A stretch of 64,000 bases of DNA from Penelope pileata (Eukaryota; Chordata; Aves; Galliformes; Cracidae): contig WBMW01003911.1 of the NCBI GenBank assembly GCA_013396635.1, forward strand, positions 816,582 to 880,581, given 5' to 3'. The stretch's first letter is position 1. Every line of letters begins with the position of its first letter. Below, piece after piece: positions 1 through 15,265 of this stretch. The position numbers were made by a program, and so were the translations under genes. The notes beneath the pieces are model-generated. The model was given only the letters and a program-made list of their open reading frames with translations, did no database searches and had not been told where the DNA came from.

Positions 1-1851
1 CTTTACAAAGCTTGCCATTTATGTGCTGCAGAGCAACTAAAAAAAGCTAATTTGAAGCTGTTCTGGCCATTTTCACTATTTTTCTGTACAAACCTGTCAT
101 CTCACTTAAAGTTTTAAACAAAGGTTACACATATATATTATTTTCTCCACATTCTTCAAACTTAGCTCTACATGCAACTACATAACCATCACATAAACAG
201 TGAAGACTATTCCATTTAATGAGGAAAACTACTTTAATTGAAGGTTATTAGAAACTCAGATACTTATTTCTCCAAAAATGCCTGCCACAGTACAGAGATC
301 TAGCAAAGGCCCCATGAGAATTACTTTTTCTCTAAAATAAGACTAGAAACTATGTATTACAAAGCAATAGTCACAGATTACAAATATTAAGATCAGAAAA
401 AAAAATCTATTCAGCTCAAATTAACACATTTCTATAAATCAAAGCAACATTTACCCTCACTTTCTTTCCTGTTACAGAATTATCACCTCAATAGCCAATA
501 AAAAGAAAGATCTAATGAGGTATTTCAGTATCTCCCAAAGAAATATTTTCAGCTCTGTTTTTCTTTTAAGTGCTTGAAAGGCAAAGAGTAATGAATTGCT
601 CCCGTGCAATCTTTCTTATAACAACAAGAAAGTTATATCTAGTCTTTATTTTTCACATACTTCAAAATACATTTTTTTTTAAATCTCACTGCAACAATGG
701 CAAAGGAAGCCTCTGAGCAGAAAGGACAGTTATTTAATAGCAAGTGAGAAGTTCTGCTTTGAGCAGTAACCTTCCATGCTTCTCCTAATGGGTAATGGGC
801 TAAGCTGACAAAGGCATAGTTAGAAGTTAAGATAGTTGGGAGCTCTTCACTCTGAGATCAAGGAATGAATCCAATATCCATTCAGAGTAAGTTTCCATGA
901 GAGAGAATTTAGACATCTGCCAAGAAACTGGTCATTCAAATACATCTTGGTGAGTCTCCTGGACTCCTTCTACCCATTCATACAAACATCCACTACTGGA
1001 GACAAGCAGGTGCTCTCTAACCCTGGAAGCATCCATGATCACCTCTTTCATTATCTATATAAGAACACCTAGGAGAAAGTTAATCAGAGACACATTCAAG
1101 GGACCAAGCATGTACCTGGCAGACAGGCTAAAAGGAGAAAATATCTGGAATAGAGTCATTGGAACTTGTTTCTGAAACGGAAAGATCAGTCTTGAGTAAT
1201 CACAACCCAGAAACTTGTGAGGATATCTGCCAAGGTCTCCCAGTTGGTCAATGAATTTTGTAGCTTTGGCTCTCTCAGTAACACCTGCATGAACAGCAGT
1301 CCTGACACACTCAGAACCAGAAGCATTTCCTGGGCAAGAACGCAACTCAGTTGCAACATACAAAGAGGAATCTGCCAGGTTAAGGAACACTGACTGACTG
1401 ACTGACCTCCTCAAGCAGTGAAACCTGGCCAGTAACACCTAAATTCTCCACGTGAACGAGACAACAAAGGCATTCAGACCTCCTGTTTTAAAGGCAAACA
1501 TCCTCATCCTGTAGTCATTTAAGATATTTGGAATAGTTTCTGTAAAATCCTCTTCCCTTGAAACAAGAGGCCATTATTAAAGCCCGCTGGATTAGAAGAC
1601 CCAGAAAAGGCTTGCTTGCAGATGTCTTGTGAAAACGAATTCCTGAAAAGCAGCAGGAAAAAAGGTTGCAGGGATGGCAGAAAGCCAACACAAAGCTGAG
1701 AGCTGCTGGTAATGGCATCATAGAGACAGGCATTTGAAATTTTAAATCCAGACCAGAAGAAATGTGTGTTATCTGTCACCAATGCTACAGAGAAAATGGA
1801 TGGATCACATTGGAGGGTAAATAGATCACTTCTTTCCAAAAAAAAAAAAAA

Positions 1852-1852
1852 N
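1852..1852. other. Single ambiguous base
   Basis: One N follows a run of 14 A in intron 7. It is a sequencing ambiguity at a homopolymer. Confidence 0.98.
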
Positions 1853-2250
1853 CAACAACAAACATACAGACAAATGTTTTGGAAGTAGAGACTATCAGCT
1901 GTTGAACATATGTCCATCTATGGTGGCTGTGCCAATGAGAATACTCTGAGGACTCAAAATTTACCACGGTTTTGTTCTGAGGCCTCTTCAGTTCATTTCA
2001 CTGTGTACGTTCGACTCTGCAGGCTCCGAAAGCATCAGATCAACCTGCACTAGAAGAAATACCCTCAGGTACTCACTGAAATGCAAAAGGTCACTTGACT
2101 TAGTGACAAAGAGCTTCTCTTTCTAGTTTGTAGTCAGCCAACAAGACAGGAAGCTTCCGCTCATATCAGCACCTCCTCAAGAGTGGTATTACAGATCTGG
2201 TCAATCCAAGGTTAAAATCCGGGATGAATATCTTGAGGATACACTAATGC

Positions 2251-2290
2251 CTCAATAGTTTAAAACACTTCTCAATAGTTTAAAATACTT
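2251..2290 (+). repeat. 20-bp tandem duplication
   Basis: ctcaatagtttaaaacactt is followed directly by a second copy with one difference. It lies in intron 7. Confidence 0.9.
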
Positions 2291-5020
2291 CTGAAAGCAC
2301 ATAACGCTTGGGAAAGATGCAAATTCAAGGTGTAAGCAAGAAAGACTCAATCTCACCCAAACGCACAAGCTGAACAGGAGAAATGACAAGATTATACTTT
2401 TGTTTTTCAGTATCTGCCTCTGAATCAGAAGATCTTAAGGGATGTGTACCGTGCAGGGATAGAAAAGCATTTGCATTTCAGAAAAAAACTGTATAGAAAT
2501 ACTTGCAAATTGAACACCTCTTTTTGCTTTCATCAGAGCCCTCCTTTTAAAAAAGGATCAATAAAGCTTCACAAGAGTAAACTGTATGCTGTTGTGCTTC
2601 CTGCATCAACATCAGTGCCAATTAAATTCTGAACCCTAAATCTTTATTGTTTCCTATTAGCTGCTAAGCAAAACGAACACTGTGATTTCCTGAGATCCCA
2701 GGCTGAGACTTGCTGCAACAGCAGTTAGAAAAAATACTCTTGTTTTGACTTGTCTGCTGTGCAAGCCTGACACTGAAGATACCTGGTGAAAAATAAATGC
2801 TTCTACCAAGATGTTAATTTTACAGAAACACTTAACTTTTGTGACCACAATTAACACTCGGGGGGGGAAAAGCCACTGACAGGTCTGCCTGGCTCCTGGC
2901 TCTGCAGTGCTCCTCGGGCTCCCTTTGCAGCAGCAGCTCAGCTCCCGCAGCAGCCAGGCGGCCACTGACCCCAGGGCTGCCTTCAAAGCACCGCATGGGG
3001 AGGCTGAGGGGAGCAGGATGACAGGGAGTTAAACACAGCTTTAAAATGATGCTGACGCCCAGCTAGGATCCAAACATTAGTCTAAGAGCAAAGAGCTGCT
3101 GAGAAGAGCCCATCCACTCCTACCCGCACGCTCTGGGAGCACCCCTGCGAGGAGGGCAGCAGGATGCGACTCCCAGAGAGAAGACATTAACAAGACTGAG
3201 GGAACAACACCCCATCTACACAAGCGGGTGCTCAGGTTTATTAAGCAACAGTGACATTTATCACTAACTAAACTGGTCAAAGAACTAAAAAAAATTGCCC
3301 AGCAAGTCACCATTTCAACAGGAGTTAAAATGAATATGGACAGCATGCTTACAGAAATTTAAAAATGTAACCAAGTTTTGATTTATGATGGATATGAACA
3401 TAGAACTTTCTAGTAATTTCTAAAGTAACACTACATTCAAATTGTCAAGCAAAGAAAGCAGTACAAACTGACTTTTCTTTCCTTCTCATTCCAACTGCAT
3501 TACAGCGCATTAGTTGTAATTCACAAATAGGATGAGAAAATAACACAAGTAATTGAGATAGAGCTTTAAAGAAAGTCACAGAAGGCTTTTTTTTTTTCCT
3601 CCTGTACAACCAAGTCAAAGGACTCCTGGCTGAACAAGGAAGGGGAGGTTTTGCACTCCAAGAAGTCACCAAGGAACAAAATCCAGGAGAGGACCTGAAA
3701 TGTTGAAAGGGTAATAATTGCTTCTTACATACAACAGAAATTATAAAAGCTCTCACATCAAAGTCCTTATTTACACACCTGAACATGTTCATTTTAGCAT
3801 GGATTGTAGCTTCTATTTGCTTGCACAGTAAAGATAGGACTCTTGAGGGGACCAAGGTTTTGCTCTCTACCAGGTGCATGTGTGTGACTATTAAGTGTTT
3901 TATACATACAGAGGGTTTAATACTATTTATCATATATCAAGTAATACAAAATATTCAAAACTTTATTTTTTCCCCTCACTAAGGACAAGGCCTTACTTTG
4001 CTTTAACTCCACCTAATTCGTACTCTGTTTACGTAAAAATTAAGCAAGCTGCCCTTAAGATAAATAAGAATGTTCACACAACGGTTCATGTTGGTTTAAC
4101 TAGATCAGATTAGAAGAACACCTTTATGTAAAGGCAGGCAGTGTTTGTGCACAGAACAGGTCTAGGTTGGAAAACACTGCTAAATCAGTGTCACATTCGG
4201 TTAGTTTTTTCTCACCATTAGAGCTCAGAAATATTCACAAAGGTCACAAAAGTTTTACGATGCCCTGAGAGTTTGAAGAACAAAATGGCAGCTTCAAAAA
4301 AAGCCAGCTAGCTACTGACCAAACCCAACCTGCTGCAAGGATACAAACGCCTACCAAAACTTAATAGCTAAGTAATAAATCCCTTTGAATCAATACATTT
4401 GGAAGACTAATACAAGATGATTAAAGAAGCAGATAACATTAAGAATTAAAATGCAGAGCACATAATATGTAAACATCCAACAAAATATTATTAATTGTTA
4501 TATACTTTTCATGTATTTGCACTACACACATATTTCAAATGCAAATATTAATTTGGAGGGAAATACCTACTGTATATGCACACACTGAAACAGTTTGCTC
4601 AGCTATACTGCATCAATGGTTATTTGACAAGTTATAGCATCATGAGCTGCTCATTTACATATTCAGCTGTACTGTTTTTTTTTCCTGTGAAGATGTTAGT
4701 AAAACAACTGCTTTACAGATCCATACTAGCAGCTCCTCCTCTGAATCACAAGAACACTCATAGTTATGCAAATTCAGTGTATAAAATACAGACCAACAGA
4801 AAGACACCAAAAAGTAAAACTATCTTTCCTAAATCCTAGGCAAGAGTCATTTTCTTGGCCTATGTATGTTAATACCAAGAAAAATTTAATCAATAGAAAA
4901 AAATCAATTTGATATTCATATAATATTCTGTGAAAATTCAGTCTCTATAAAAACGTAACATGCAAGCATTCTACTCAGCAATTCCCTCCATGCAGGAACA
5001 GTTTTCAAGGTGTAATTCAA

Positions 5021-5180
5021 CATAGAATCATAGACTCATTTAGGTTGGAAAAGACCTCCAAGGTCACCAAGACCAACCATCAACCTAACCCACAGCCTGC
5101 CCCAATGCTTCACCATGTAGAAATTCTTCCTAACATCCAATCCGAACCTCCCCTGGTAAGACTTGAGACCACGAGTTCAG
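5021..5180 (-). mobile_element. CR1 3' end with internal deletion
   Basis: It begins with the canonical reverse-complemented CR1 terminus (catagaatcatagactcatt, then taggttggaaaagacctcca). It continues through accaaccatcaacctaaccc and gaaattcttcctaacatcca to aacctcccctggtaagactt. It is about 160 bases, lies in intron 7, and is comparatively little diverged at its 3' end. Confidence 0.92.
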
Positions 5181-8100
5181 TACCTTCTTCTGAAAGCTGA
5201 ACAATGGAAAATGGATGCGTGCTTGGGTCTTGCTCTGACCTCAGGCAGGATGCAGCCAAGGCACACCCTCTCAGCCAGAAACCCAAAAGCATGCCAGTTC
5301 CTAATGCTTTCCTCTGTTGGAATTGTGCGGTGTGCCTCTTCACCACGCACCCTACAAGGTGCCACTCAAATGAAAGCTTTCTGTGCACTGTATCACATGA
5401 CAGCAAACAAAATATTGCTTTTGGAAGAATTTTCCATTAAATATTGCAAAAAGTGACAATAAACCAGAAGACAAAGAGCAAGAATGAGAAAGCAGAAGAA
5501 GAGAAGACATATGTAAACCAATGGAAAACAAGATAACAGGAGAAAACAAAATCGTAAGAGGAAACAACAGTAACAATTTTTCTTAAGAGAAAAAACAACA
5601 TTGAAAGGAGATAAGGGAAAAAAAAACACAAAAGAAGGAAAGACAAGGATAATTTGCCTGCAGGAAGAGATATATTCTCTTCCTAGAAAGTTATACTTAC
5701 TATAAAATTGTGAAGAGCTTGACCACCTGATATCACAGAGCATAACTGTACATACCTTACTTCAATTCCAATAAAAGGAAACTGAAAACAGAAAAACAAA
5801 TCCTAGGAACCAACAACGTTTCAGTGATTGCATTCACAGCATCAGTACCCAAGGCAGCGTCCAAAATATCTCTGCAATTTCTTTCAGGAAAAACAGAAAA
5901 CCAAAGATTTGATAACGTTCTCAAATTTATTTCACTCATTTCTGATGACGCGCTACTTTTTAGTGAACTCAGCAACTATAAAAGAATAACTTTTATTTTA
6001 GAAACCTTGACAGCTATCTTTGTGTCCAATCATGAGTTTATCTGAAACCATAATTTCAACATCTCCCCTCTACACCTTGCAGAAACTCTGTGCTTATGCT
6101 TACCCACAAGTTCCTCTTTTAAGGCAAGAATCACCTATTCCTGAATAATTCAAAAGTAGGGAGCATAAGAAGTACTTAAATTAATCTGGGAAGCATGTGT
6201 TGACAATTTCAGCTTTAACTAACAGCCTCTTTCGCCCACTCAGCTTAAAAGGTCTTGGCTCTTCTTTATTCTGTGCAGCGACATCGGGCTGGCGGAGAAA
6301 AGGCCGGGCTGCAGCTGAGAACATCCCCTGTGCACACAGCTGAGAACTGTGACCACAAGACAGCCTGGGCAGGGACTGAGACAGACAACAGTGCAGAAAC
6401 TCTGACATCCTCCACTAAAAGCAGGAACAGAACGGTGAAGTAGGTTACATTTTTTTAGTACTCAACAGTACAGTGAAACTTCTCTCCCTCGTGCAAAAGG
6501 TAAACTGTCAAGTCAGACAGGTCCATCTTAATATTTCGAAGTTGGGTCTCATGAGTCCAAGGAAAAATATGGAAATTCACTGGAGCATTCTGTAGGTCTG
6601 GGTAGGGTGAGAGTTTCATTTTGAATGAACCAAGAGCAGTAAACTAGGATTAAGCTTGAATTGCCATGGGAGATGTCTTTACATTCCCTCTGAAATCTTC
6701 CTGCAAAACACTATCTTGTAGTCTGTGGCTGTGTGCTCCAACCCACAGTAGAGCAGTCGTGAAAAGAATCAACACGAGAAATATTTTATGCTGCATTCTG
6801 TAAGGTTGATACGAGTTTCTGTAGGTAACCCAAGAAATTCAACATCATCTGATAATCTTTTTCTCTTCCAATACACGGTGAATTCAAACAAGTTAAGTCT
6901 TTATAGAACTGTTCTGTACTTGCTATCAGCTGGGAAGATCAACAAGAAATATCTTCCAAACAAAGTTAAGACTTTTTTTTTTTTAACCGACTCAATAAGA
7001 AATAACTCATCAACACATTCCTGGTTATTCACAAAGTTCTAGTTCCCTAAATATAAGAGCAAATAACCTAGCAGAACACCAACAAAAAGCCTTTGCTCCT
7101 GGCTCAAACCCCTTTCCAGCCAGCACCTGCCCCAAGGCTCGTTTTCTCATCTCTTCACAAGGCCACGTTCCCAGTCTTTGCTCTGGACGGCATTTTTCCC
7201 TGATTCTGCTGATTGTCGTATTTTCTTCTCTTTCCTTCCAGTTTATTTTTTCTACCTTTTTACCAGTCACGGTGCTTCACGTAACAGTAGCCACAGGAAT
7301 CTCAACATGATTTTCTTTTGGGCAGCCGTGTTGTTTTCTCGGTTGAATAAACCAACTGTTTCAAATAACTCAATCTCTGAAGAGTTGTATATAAAGGCAG
7401 AAAAGGCAGAAGTCAACAGGTTCACCCAAGGAACAACAGCATCACTGGATACATATGTTCATTTTTGTGGATTTGTCTTTTTGTTTTTTTCAAGGCAGAC
7501 ATCGAAATGACCAATAACTGAAATCCCCTGAACTGAATGGAGCACAAGAGGAGGAGGGAGAAGATTGAGTTGACCTGCAAAACAGGAGATGAGTCAGAGG
7601 GCACTGAACCGAAAGTTTCAGTGCCATTTTCCTATGTTACTCACTACTGGAAAAGTGAAATATCCAAAACAGAACTGGGAAGTAACCTTTGGTCAGAACA
7701 TGCACGATCCGCTCCCTGAGATGACCAAAAATGTGTTGATTTCACGTAAGAAGAAACCTGCTTATAGTGTGCTCACATCCCAGCATGAGCAGTCTCTGTG
7801 GATGTCCTTGGAGCACAGGAGGAGCTAGCTGCCCTCCTGCCATGGCACGGGGAGCCACTAACCTCACTCAGGCTGCCTAGTTTTCTCCTACACCTTCACC
7901 TACCCATGCTAGTTCATCCCTACCCTACTTGAAGGAGGATTAACACAAGAAACCATCTCTCCTTGATTTCATTTACTTCTACGTCCCAAGAAACAGTCTC
8001 AAACAACTTCTTGTGCCATATAAACTGTGATGTTTCTCTAGCAGAAAACTGGCTGGCTTCATTTGCACACACATTGAGCACGGTGTTCATATCACTTCTG

Positions 8101-11100
8101 CTGTCCACTATCATATCTACTTATCTTCCAGTACTACTGCTTCAAAACAAGGTTAAAGAAGTTCACTTTGGTCTGCTAATCTAGGCTGGGAAAAATAAAG
8201 CAGATTCAAGATTTGGTACAAACCCAAAAATTGTGATCAAACTATATAGTTAGTAAATTGTTTGTCTAAATCTTTCATGTATGATGAAAGATTATTATCA
8301 TAATTCATTAGCAAATTACAGACTTTGTAATGCAGGCAGTCACAAATTTGGCTTTGTATCAATCATTTTAGACCAGCTGGGTAGAAATTAACACAACTCT
8401 GGGATACATAAAATGAAGTGCTCTTTCATTTTTTAATTCACTGGAAACTTTGAAGGAAAGAAAAGGAACCTTTCTCAAAAATGCCAGTTTTCCCTGATTT
8501 TTGTAAATCGTTCCATTTCACTGGAGAGATATAGAGATAACACAGCATTTATGCAATATCGTAGCAACTGCTTAATCAAAATAAATACAGCATAAAGTAA
8601 ACGCAAAAGAAAAAGCAGAGAAGATTTTAAAAATCCCTTTCATTTCATTGTTTCTCAAGCAATCAAATATGTTAGAGATCACTGGAAGAATGATTAAATC
8701 AACACAAAAGCTAACCGCCTCGCTACTCAAAAGATACAATATTGACAAAATTCCTGCTCTGAGCTTTTTCAGTCGACTGAGATGACCTTGTACGAAAATG
8801 CTTGTTTTGATTGTGTCTACTTTCCCAAAACTACAAGGCTATGTTAGTGACAGCTGCATTTGGGAGCAACTTGAATTTTATCTTAGTGGCACCTAATCCA
8901 GAGACTGGTAGAAGCAGCATGGAAAAGTCAGTGTCAAAATTAAACAATGAAGGCTTTTCTAGGAACAGATGCTTTTTGCCTGCAGCTGTAAAAACCTTAA
9001 AACAATCCTATACCCCACTGTCTGGTCACGCAACTATCACAAAGCAAGGCATAAATTTTGCCACTTATTGCAAATGTTTGCTGAGAGCTTCTATAACCCT
9101 TTTTAAAAACAGTAACACGGATTTATTGAGGGTGATTATGAGGCCATTTTATCCTTTAAATGAGTGCAGGGCTCTTCAATTTATGCCCACGATTTTTGGT
9201 ACAAAGACAAACTTTTTAAGTTCATGCTTTACACAGGCATAACCAAAAAATCTAAAGAAATGGGTTTACTAAAGACACAGTACGCTGTTTCACTACAGCA
9301 TTCTGGACTGGTCAGAGAAAAAGTAATAATTCACATTTGAAATAGCAACTGAGTATTTTCTTTGTGCAATAGTTACAAAAATTTGTAATGCAATACAATC
9401 ATTACACTGCTGTTAAGATGCTACGATCGTCTCAGTGTCTGTGCCCCACAACTACTATGTTAAACATTCTCATCACCTCAACTCTCCAAAAAAATTCCTC
9501 TTAAACAAATGCAATAGTATAGTCTGTATTTAGGTTTAAAGATTATCTTACTGAAAAACACGTATGACTGAATGAACAGAAGTAAATCAGTTCCCAATTA
9601 AGTGAGCAATTTACAACGTCAAGAATCTAGTTGTGCTCCATATGAACTGAAGAGGTTTTCAGATTAGCTTCTGTTGTGTATTTAAAAGTGATAGCACCAA
9701 CATCATTTACATAAGTACAATATTTTCAAATATTTTCTCACCAAGCAAGCACTCTAAAATTGTGAAGTGTTTCCTTTCTTACCCAAGTTTAAAAAAAAAA
9801 AAAAAGGAAGAAAAAAAAACTTTTCCAGAACAACAGTTCATTAGCACCTCACTATTTATAATTGGGTTGTTTGATGAGAAAACATGAGAGAACACTGTGC
9901 CTACCATAATTTGCACAAATACAAATTTCATTGTTTGAAAACAAATCAGCAATTCAACGATTTTTTTTTTAAATATAAGTGTATATAATGCAATAAGAGA
10001 AGCGATCATGCTACAGCTAATGTAGGACAGAAGGGTTGGTTCATGGTTTAGTACACTTTAATTTACAAGGCGTAAGCTACTTTTTAAACCGTGAAAAACG
10101 TTCACTAATTTTTCATTTTTGATCGAACTGAACAGGATTTACACAGATAGCAGTGCTACTCTGCTCAGCCACCGCGCGCTGCTTTCCCACTGCAAGCAGC
10201 CCAGGAGCGAGGAACGCAGCTCTTCAATATGTTCATAAAGCCGCTTAGGTTCTCTTGTCATTTCATGCTAACACCTTTTTAATAGCTATCATTATGATAG
10301 AAGCCTTGCATAAAAATTCCCCACCTCTGAAAGTAAAACAGCAAATATTCGGAATCAGAATAGCGGGTGATGGTTTTAATTGCAGTTTTTAAAAAATTCA
10401 GGGTTTTAAATTAGGTCTTGATCCCCAAAATCCTTAGCATCCTTAAATTACGTGAGCAAAGCCGTTCCATTCAACATGATTACTTCTAAAATAAGGACAA
10501 CTCACATGACTGAGCATTTATGGCACAGGACCTATAATCAAAATTATAACAATGACTCCTCATTACTTTCAAATTCAAATAAATTGATCTTTATCCTTTG
10601 AGAGTTTCTCTCAAATCCAACTACATTTATGGACAGAGTCTAACAGAGACAGGGAACAAAATAAATAAAGAAGAGAGATATAAACGTGCACATAAAACTA
10701 CAAGCGTTGACAAATCGAAAGCTAACAGATGTGTGACTTCTAATTAGTTATAATAATCTGGGCTCCAACGCCATTGGAACATGCCTCTCCTGCCTTTGGA
10801 AATTAAACAGCTTCCTTTGGAGTTTTCAACTCTCTGAGTGCTTCTAAATTTATGCAAGAAAAAACTTGCTTTCAGTAAATTTTAGATATCTACAGTGATA
10901 ACTTTATGAAAGGAAAATATTAAATTATAATTATCCTAAACAGACACAGTCTTGTGAAACTAACCCTACATTCATATGAAAATACAAAGCATTGACTATA
11001 ATGAATTTGATTCATCCTTGGACACAAAGCTTTACCACAGTAAACTCAGTCAACTGTTGCTCTTGCTTTTATATTCATAGTACTTAAATAGCGCACTTTA

Positions 11101-14100
11101 AAACAAAAAAACTCCAATTGGCTTTTCATACATCCACCCTCCCCAAAAATAACGCACTTGAAAAACCCAAATGATATGAAAAGGCTTCAAGGCCTCTTTT
11201 CTCCTTTTCACAGCACTTTTTTTTTTTTTATTTCTGTTTGCAGTAATCTGCCTTTCACTTTCTCATTGCTACAGAACAAACGAGGAGGCTCAGCACTTTG
11301 AAAAGGGGGCTCAATGTGTAATGGGTCCACTAGAATTAATTTAGTTGCACCAAATCCATTGAGCAGTGAGGTTTTTTTCTCTTCTCAAATCATTTTGAGT
11401 CGGACGCAGCCCCCAGCCTTTGTAATTCTAGTAAAGCACTTAAAGTGCACAGTAGGTGTTCATCAGGACCATCTGGTCAAAAGCAAAACAAGCTGCTGAT
11501 TTTGCCTTTGAATAGAATGAAGCAAGTGTGAATTAGTCTCTTCAATTAGCACTATTACAACCTGTCAAGTGCATATTGTAAAACAGGATTATTACAGTAT
11601 TGGTCACCAGTGCAATTATTTACTCTCTGCCTTTTCTTGCATATAAAAATGTCCATGTTTATCAGTTTTTGATAACTGAAGATCGTTTCTTTAATGATAT
11701 GCACGTCCAAACCCACCAAAACCAAATTACAGGTTATGAAACACATTCTGCCAGGAATATAGTAGGCTTCATAATTAAAAGAAAAGTAAAAGAGAGCTCC
11801 TCCATTACCTCCGATTACCGCTTCTGTTGCATGAAAAGAGAAGTAAATGCTTGTATGCCTTCATCAGTGCAGTATCTTAGGAACAGATCTCCAAAGTCAC
11901 ATACTAAGGTGTTTCAAATGCCTGATGAAGTTCTCACTTTCAAACAGGTACCAAACAGACAGGTTCTCCTTATTCCCCAAGGAACTTCTTTTTCACATAA
12001 TTCATAACACGACCGCTCACAAAAAGTTTATCACAGATTCTTTCCAGTAAATACAGTTTAGTTTGGCAATGTGCCTGTTCTTTTTAAGAAGAGCCCCCTT
12101 CCAAAAATAATAACGATCGAGAAATTTATTTACCTGCATAAGAATACTTTTCTCTCCTTGTTTGAGAAGCCAAACCCTAGCAAGCTAGCTAGCTGGTACT
12201 CATTTACCACTGCAGAACGCGGAGTCTACCACAGCGATAGACGTTCAAATTACATTTACTGTTGTCATTACTCACTATAAATTGAATATAATTTTTACAT
12301 GTCAAATCTCTTTAAAAAGCAAACAAAACGTACAATTTTCACAAAAATAATCTAAGGATCTTGAGTATGTAATTTCAGAAGCTTTTCTGATACTGAGAGA
12401 ACAACAGAACAGAATGTCTGTGCACCTATTAAATCCAAAAAAACAACTGTTAGCGACTATTTTTTATTAGCATAAGAATAGTTTTCAACTATTTTAAAGC
12501 AATTGAACAGCTCAAAGATATAACAACTCCAAGTATGTACAATATTTGGAGATGCTCATATAATCTCTGACAAATGTTGTTCTTCATAATTAATTGCAGC
12601 AGAATACATGATCTATACATACATGTTGTGTCCCCTGTCAATGCCTGACCTTTACTATGGGTGATCTCCCTCAACAACAATTGGTTTGAAAATATTTTGT
12701 ACAAATATCAAAAAGCAGATCTGAAAAAGGTACAAAACCTTCAACTGGATTATTTTTTGTGGGTTGAAAGTAACTAATCTGCTTGTCTATATTTACATAT
12801 TGCAATTATTTATGCCTTTTAAATAAGCTTTTTGTCTTTGTGTACACTAATAGTATTTTTGTATCTTGTTTCACAGTCACCAACTTTTCAAAAAAGTTTT
12901 TAGAAATTCAGTGCAAACGGTCATTATGGTCTGGCAACACAGAATTCATCGTTCATCTCACGCCAAGCAGTTCTAAGTACAAATAGTTCCTCCTCCTGCC
13001 TGTATTGCTATTGGATACATTGCTTTTCATACTCCACCTTAGCCAGTAAATCTATAGGGAACAAAGAACAAATCTATTACCTATCACAGGTGACAGGGAC
13101 GCTAAGATGCTAGCTCTGATTAGTTTATTGGCTCAAGGAATGGAATAAAGAGCAGATGCAGCTATGCAAAGGCAGCCTGTATTCTAGGGACCCGTCCTTG
13201 CATTGTTTGCACAGATTTTATGTTTTACTAGGAATTATAGTACCTGGTACACGCTTTACCTAGTATTCTCAACTGGAATCTTCAACAAAAAATTCACTGA
13301 TCTACAAGAGGTCCGAGGTTCTGCGTATTTAACTTGTCCACCCTTTAACAGCCACCGCTTGTGTACACTGCATACTTCTGTAATCCTGCACACAGGAATA
13401 ACAAAAAAGACTTCAAAGTCTCCACCGGCAGTAAAACAGACAAACGCAAACTCTTTGTTTTTAATGGAAGTATCCAGTTTGTTAAAATTTTTCGAGTTCT
13501 TTCCCATGTCACTGACTAAAACAACAAGAAGTGTGAAGCACGCTTTTGTGACAAAGAGCAAATTCAAAATGTCTTCTGCAAATTAATTTGTGTATACTCT
13601 GGGACGAGAACAAAAACTTGCTTTCCATGAAATATTTACATATTCCTCCGATGCAAAGGACGGTCCCTTGTCTCTAACAAATAACATAACTACAACTTGC
13701 AAAAATGGGATGCAGCAGAAGCCTTAATCCTAACTGAGTTTAGAAGAACTGCCAGAAAACCCTTTATGTTGAATGTGGCAATGTATTATAATATTTAGCA
13801 CACAGCTTGTCAAATCAAAATTAAAAAATTCTCTTACTTAACAGAGATAACCTCTGCAAATTATTTTAGCAGAATAAAGATAGTATTCAGACAGAAAACT
13901 GATTTTAGTCTTACAAGCATTAGCAGCTTGATTTGTTAAAACTGTCCTTAATTTAACCATAGAACACATTGGAAATGTATTAATTTACAGTCCTCAAACT
14001 GGCACAATCCTGACTAATTTCCACTTTAAAATGCGGATCATGGAAAAAAGTAATCATGATATTTCCCAGAACAGTATCTGCCCAGAATTAATTTAATACT

Positions 14101-15252
14101 GCAATTTTACAAGAACAAACAGATGTCAGAAACCTGTGACACAGATTAATTTGCTATTTAGGCCAACATGTTATCATCAACTTTCCAAGTTAACAACTGC
14201 CCTGCCCAACTCACACATCAAAATCATAAATAAATACAAAATCCAGAGTTTGGGTTCAGGTTTAATTTTTTATTTCATTTCAGATTTCCTACAGGCTGAT
14301 GAGCTCGCATCAATATAACTGATAGTAACTTACATTTTTTAAAACTGAGAAATTACACCTTAATATATGAAGAGTTGAAGAGGTAGATAAAGCATGTAGG
14401 AAAAAAGGCATTTTCAAGTACCCTCCAAAATCCAGCTGCTCATTTAATACAGAGAAGCTGTGCAAGCAGACCTGAGGTTAAGCCTTCTCTGTGCTAGAGA
14501 ATTTTCTGTCAGATTGTTTCCCCATTAAATAGCAAGATTTTTTTTTTGAAACAACGAATCATCCCAACACCATTTACTACTAAACATACATTCTAAACAA
14601 CGAAGACAGAGAACTGAAGCAACAGGGTTTTAATAAAAGACAGCTGACAGCTCACTGGATTTCGCACTTAATTCTTTGCAAAATCTCTCTGACAGTTTTC
14701 AAAGGGTGTGGGGGGGCATTTTTGGAAACACTTGGAAACAAACACTATTAGTGCTGCAAATTTTACGGAGTAGATAACAACAAACCAAACAACTAGTCCT
14801 GGAGAGACAGTAGCACCCAACTGTGGCGAGCAGCAGAACACTTATAGAATTTTAAATATTTCTTTTAATAATTGATGTAGTCATTTTGAATCTTTCTGCA
14901 TAGGATATACCGTGTGAGTAGATTGCATTAACACTGCTTAAACATTTCAACTTGTCAGTATGGCCAACTCGATTTCTGAAATATTTGCAGTATTTTCCCA
15001 TCGAAACAGTAATAAAGGTAGAATAAATATATGCCACTGCTTTATAATCACTGAACATTAATGAATATTTTATGTCTTTTCAAATCTCCCTGTTTAATTT
15101 AAAAGGGTGAAATTAAGTCTCCTCCCTGCAATATGCCAATTATCTGTAAATCAAACAATAACTTGGCCATTATACTCCTTTTTGTTAATATACCAGCAGC
15201 TAATTTGAAAACACTGACTGGCGTTTTCAGGTAATAATTGAATAGTCCTTCC

Positions 15253-15265
15253 TGCCCTCTAGTGG
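15253..15265 (-). promoter_or_regulatory. CTCF-like motif
   Basis: tgccctctagtgg is the reverse complement of CCACTAGAGGGCA, close to the CTCF core. It is a single motif match without experimental support. It lies in an AT-rich, possibly conserved part of intron 7. Confidence 0.3.

Noticed and set aside
1055..1967. Overlapping minus-strand open frames of 127 and 132 codons, raising the idea of a retrocopy
   Set aside because: I could not match them to any gene or mobile-element protein. The frames overlap in conflicting phases, and one crosses an A-run with an ambiguous base.
3445..3933. A 162-codon open frame on the minus strand, the longest in the window
   Set aside because: It has no recognisable domain, a composition like the surrounding intron, Lys and Phe runs from homopolymers, and no matching splice context. 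I regard it as chance in intron 7.
8811..9242. A 143-codon open frame on the plus strand
   Set aside because: It has no family resemblance and no promoter or splice context, and its composition is ordinary intron.
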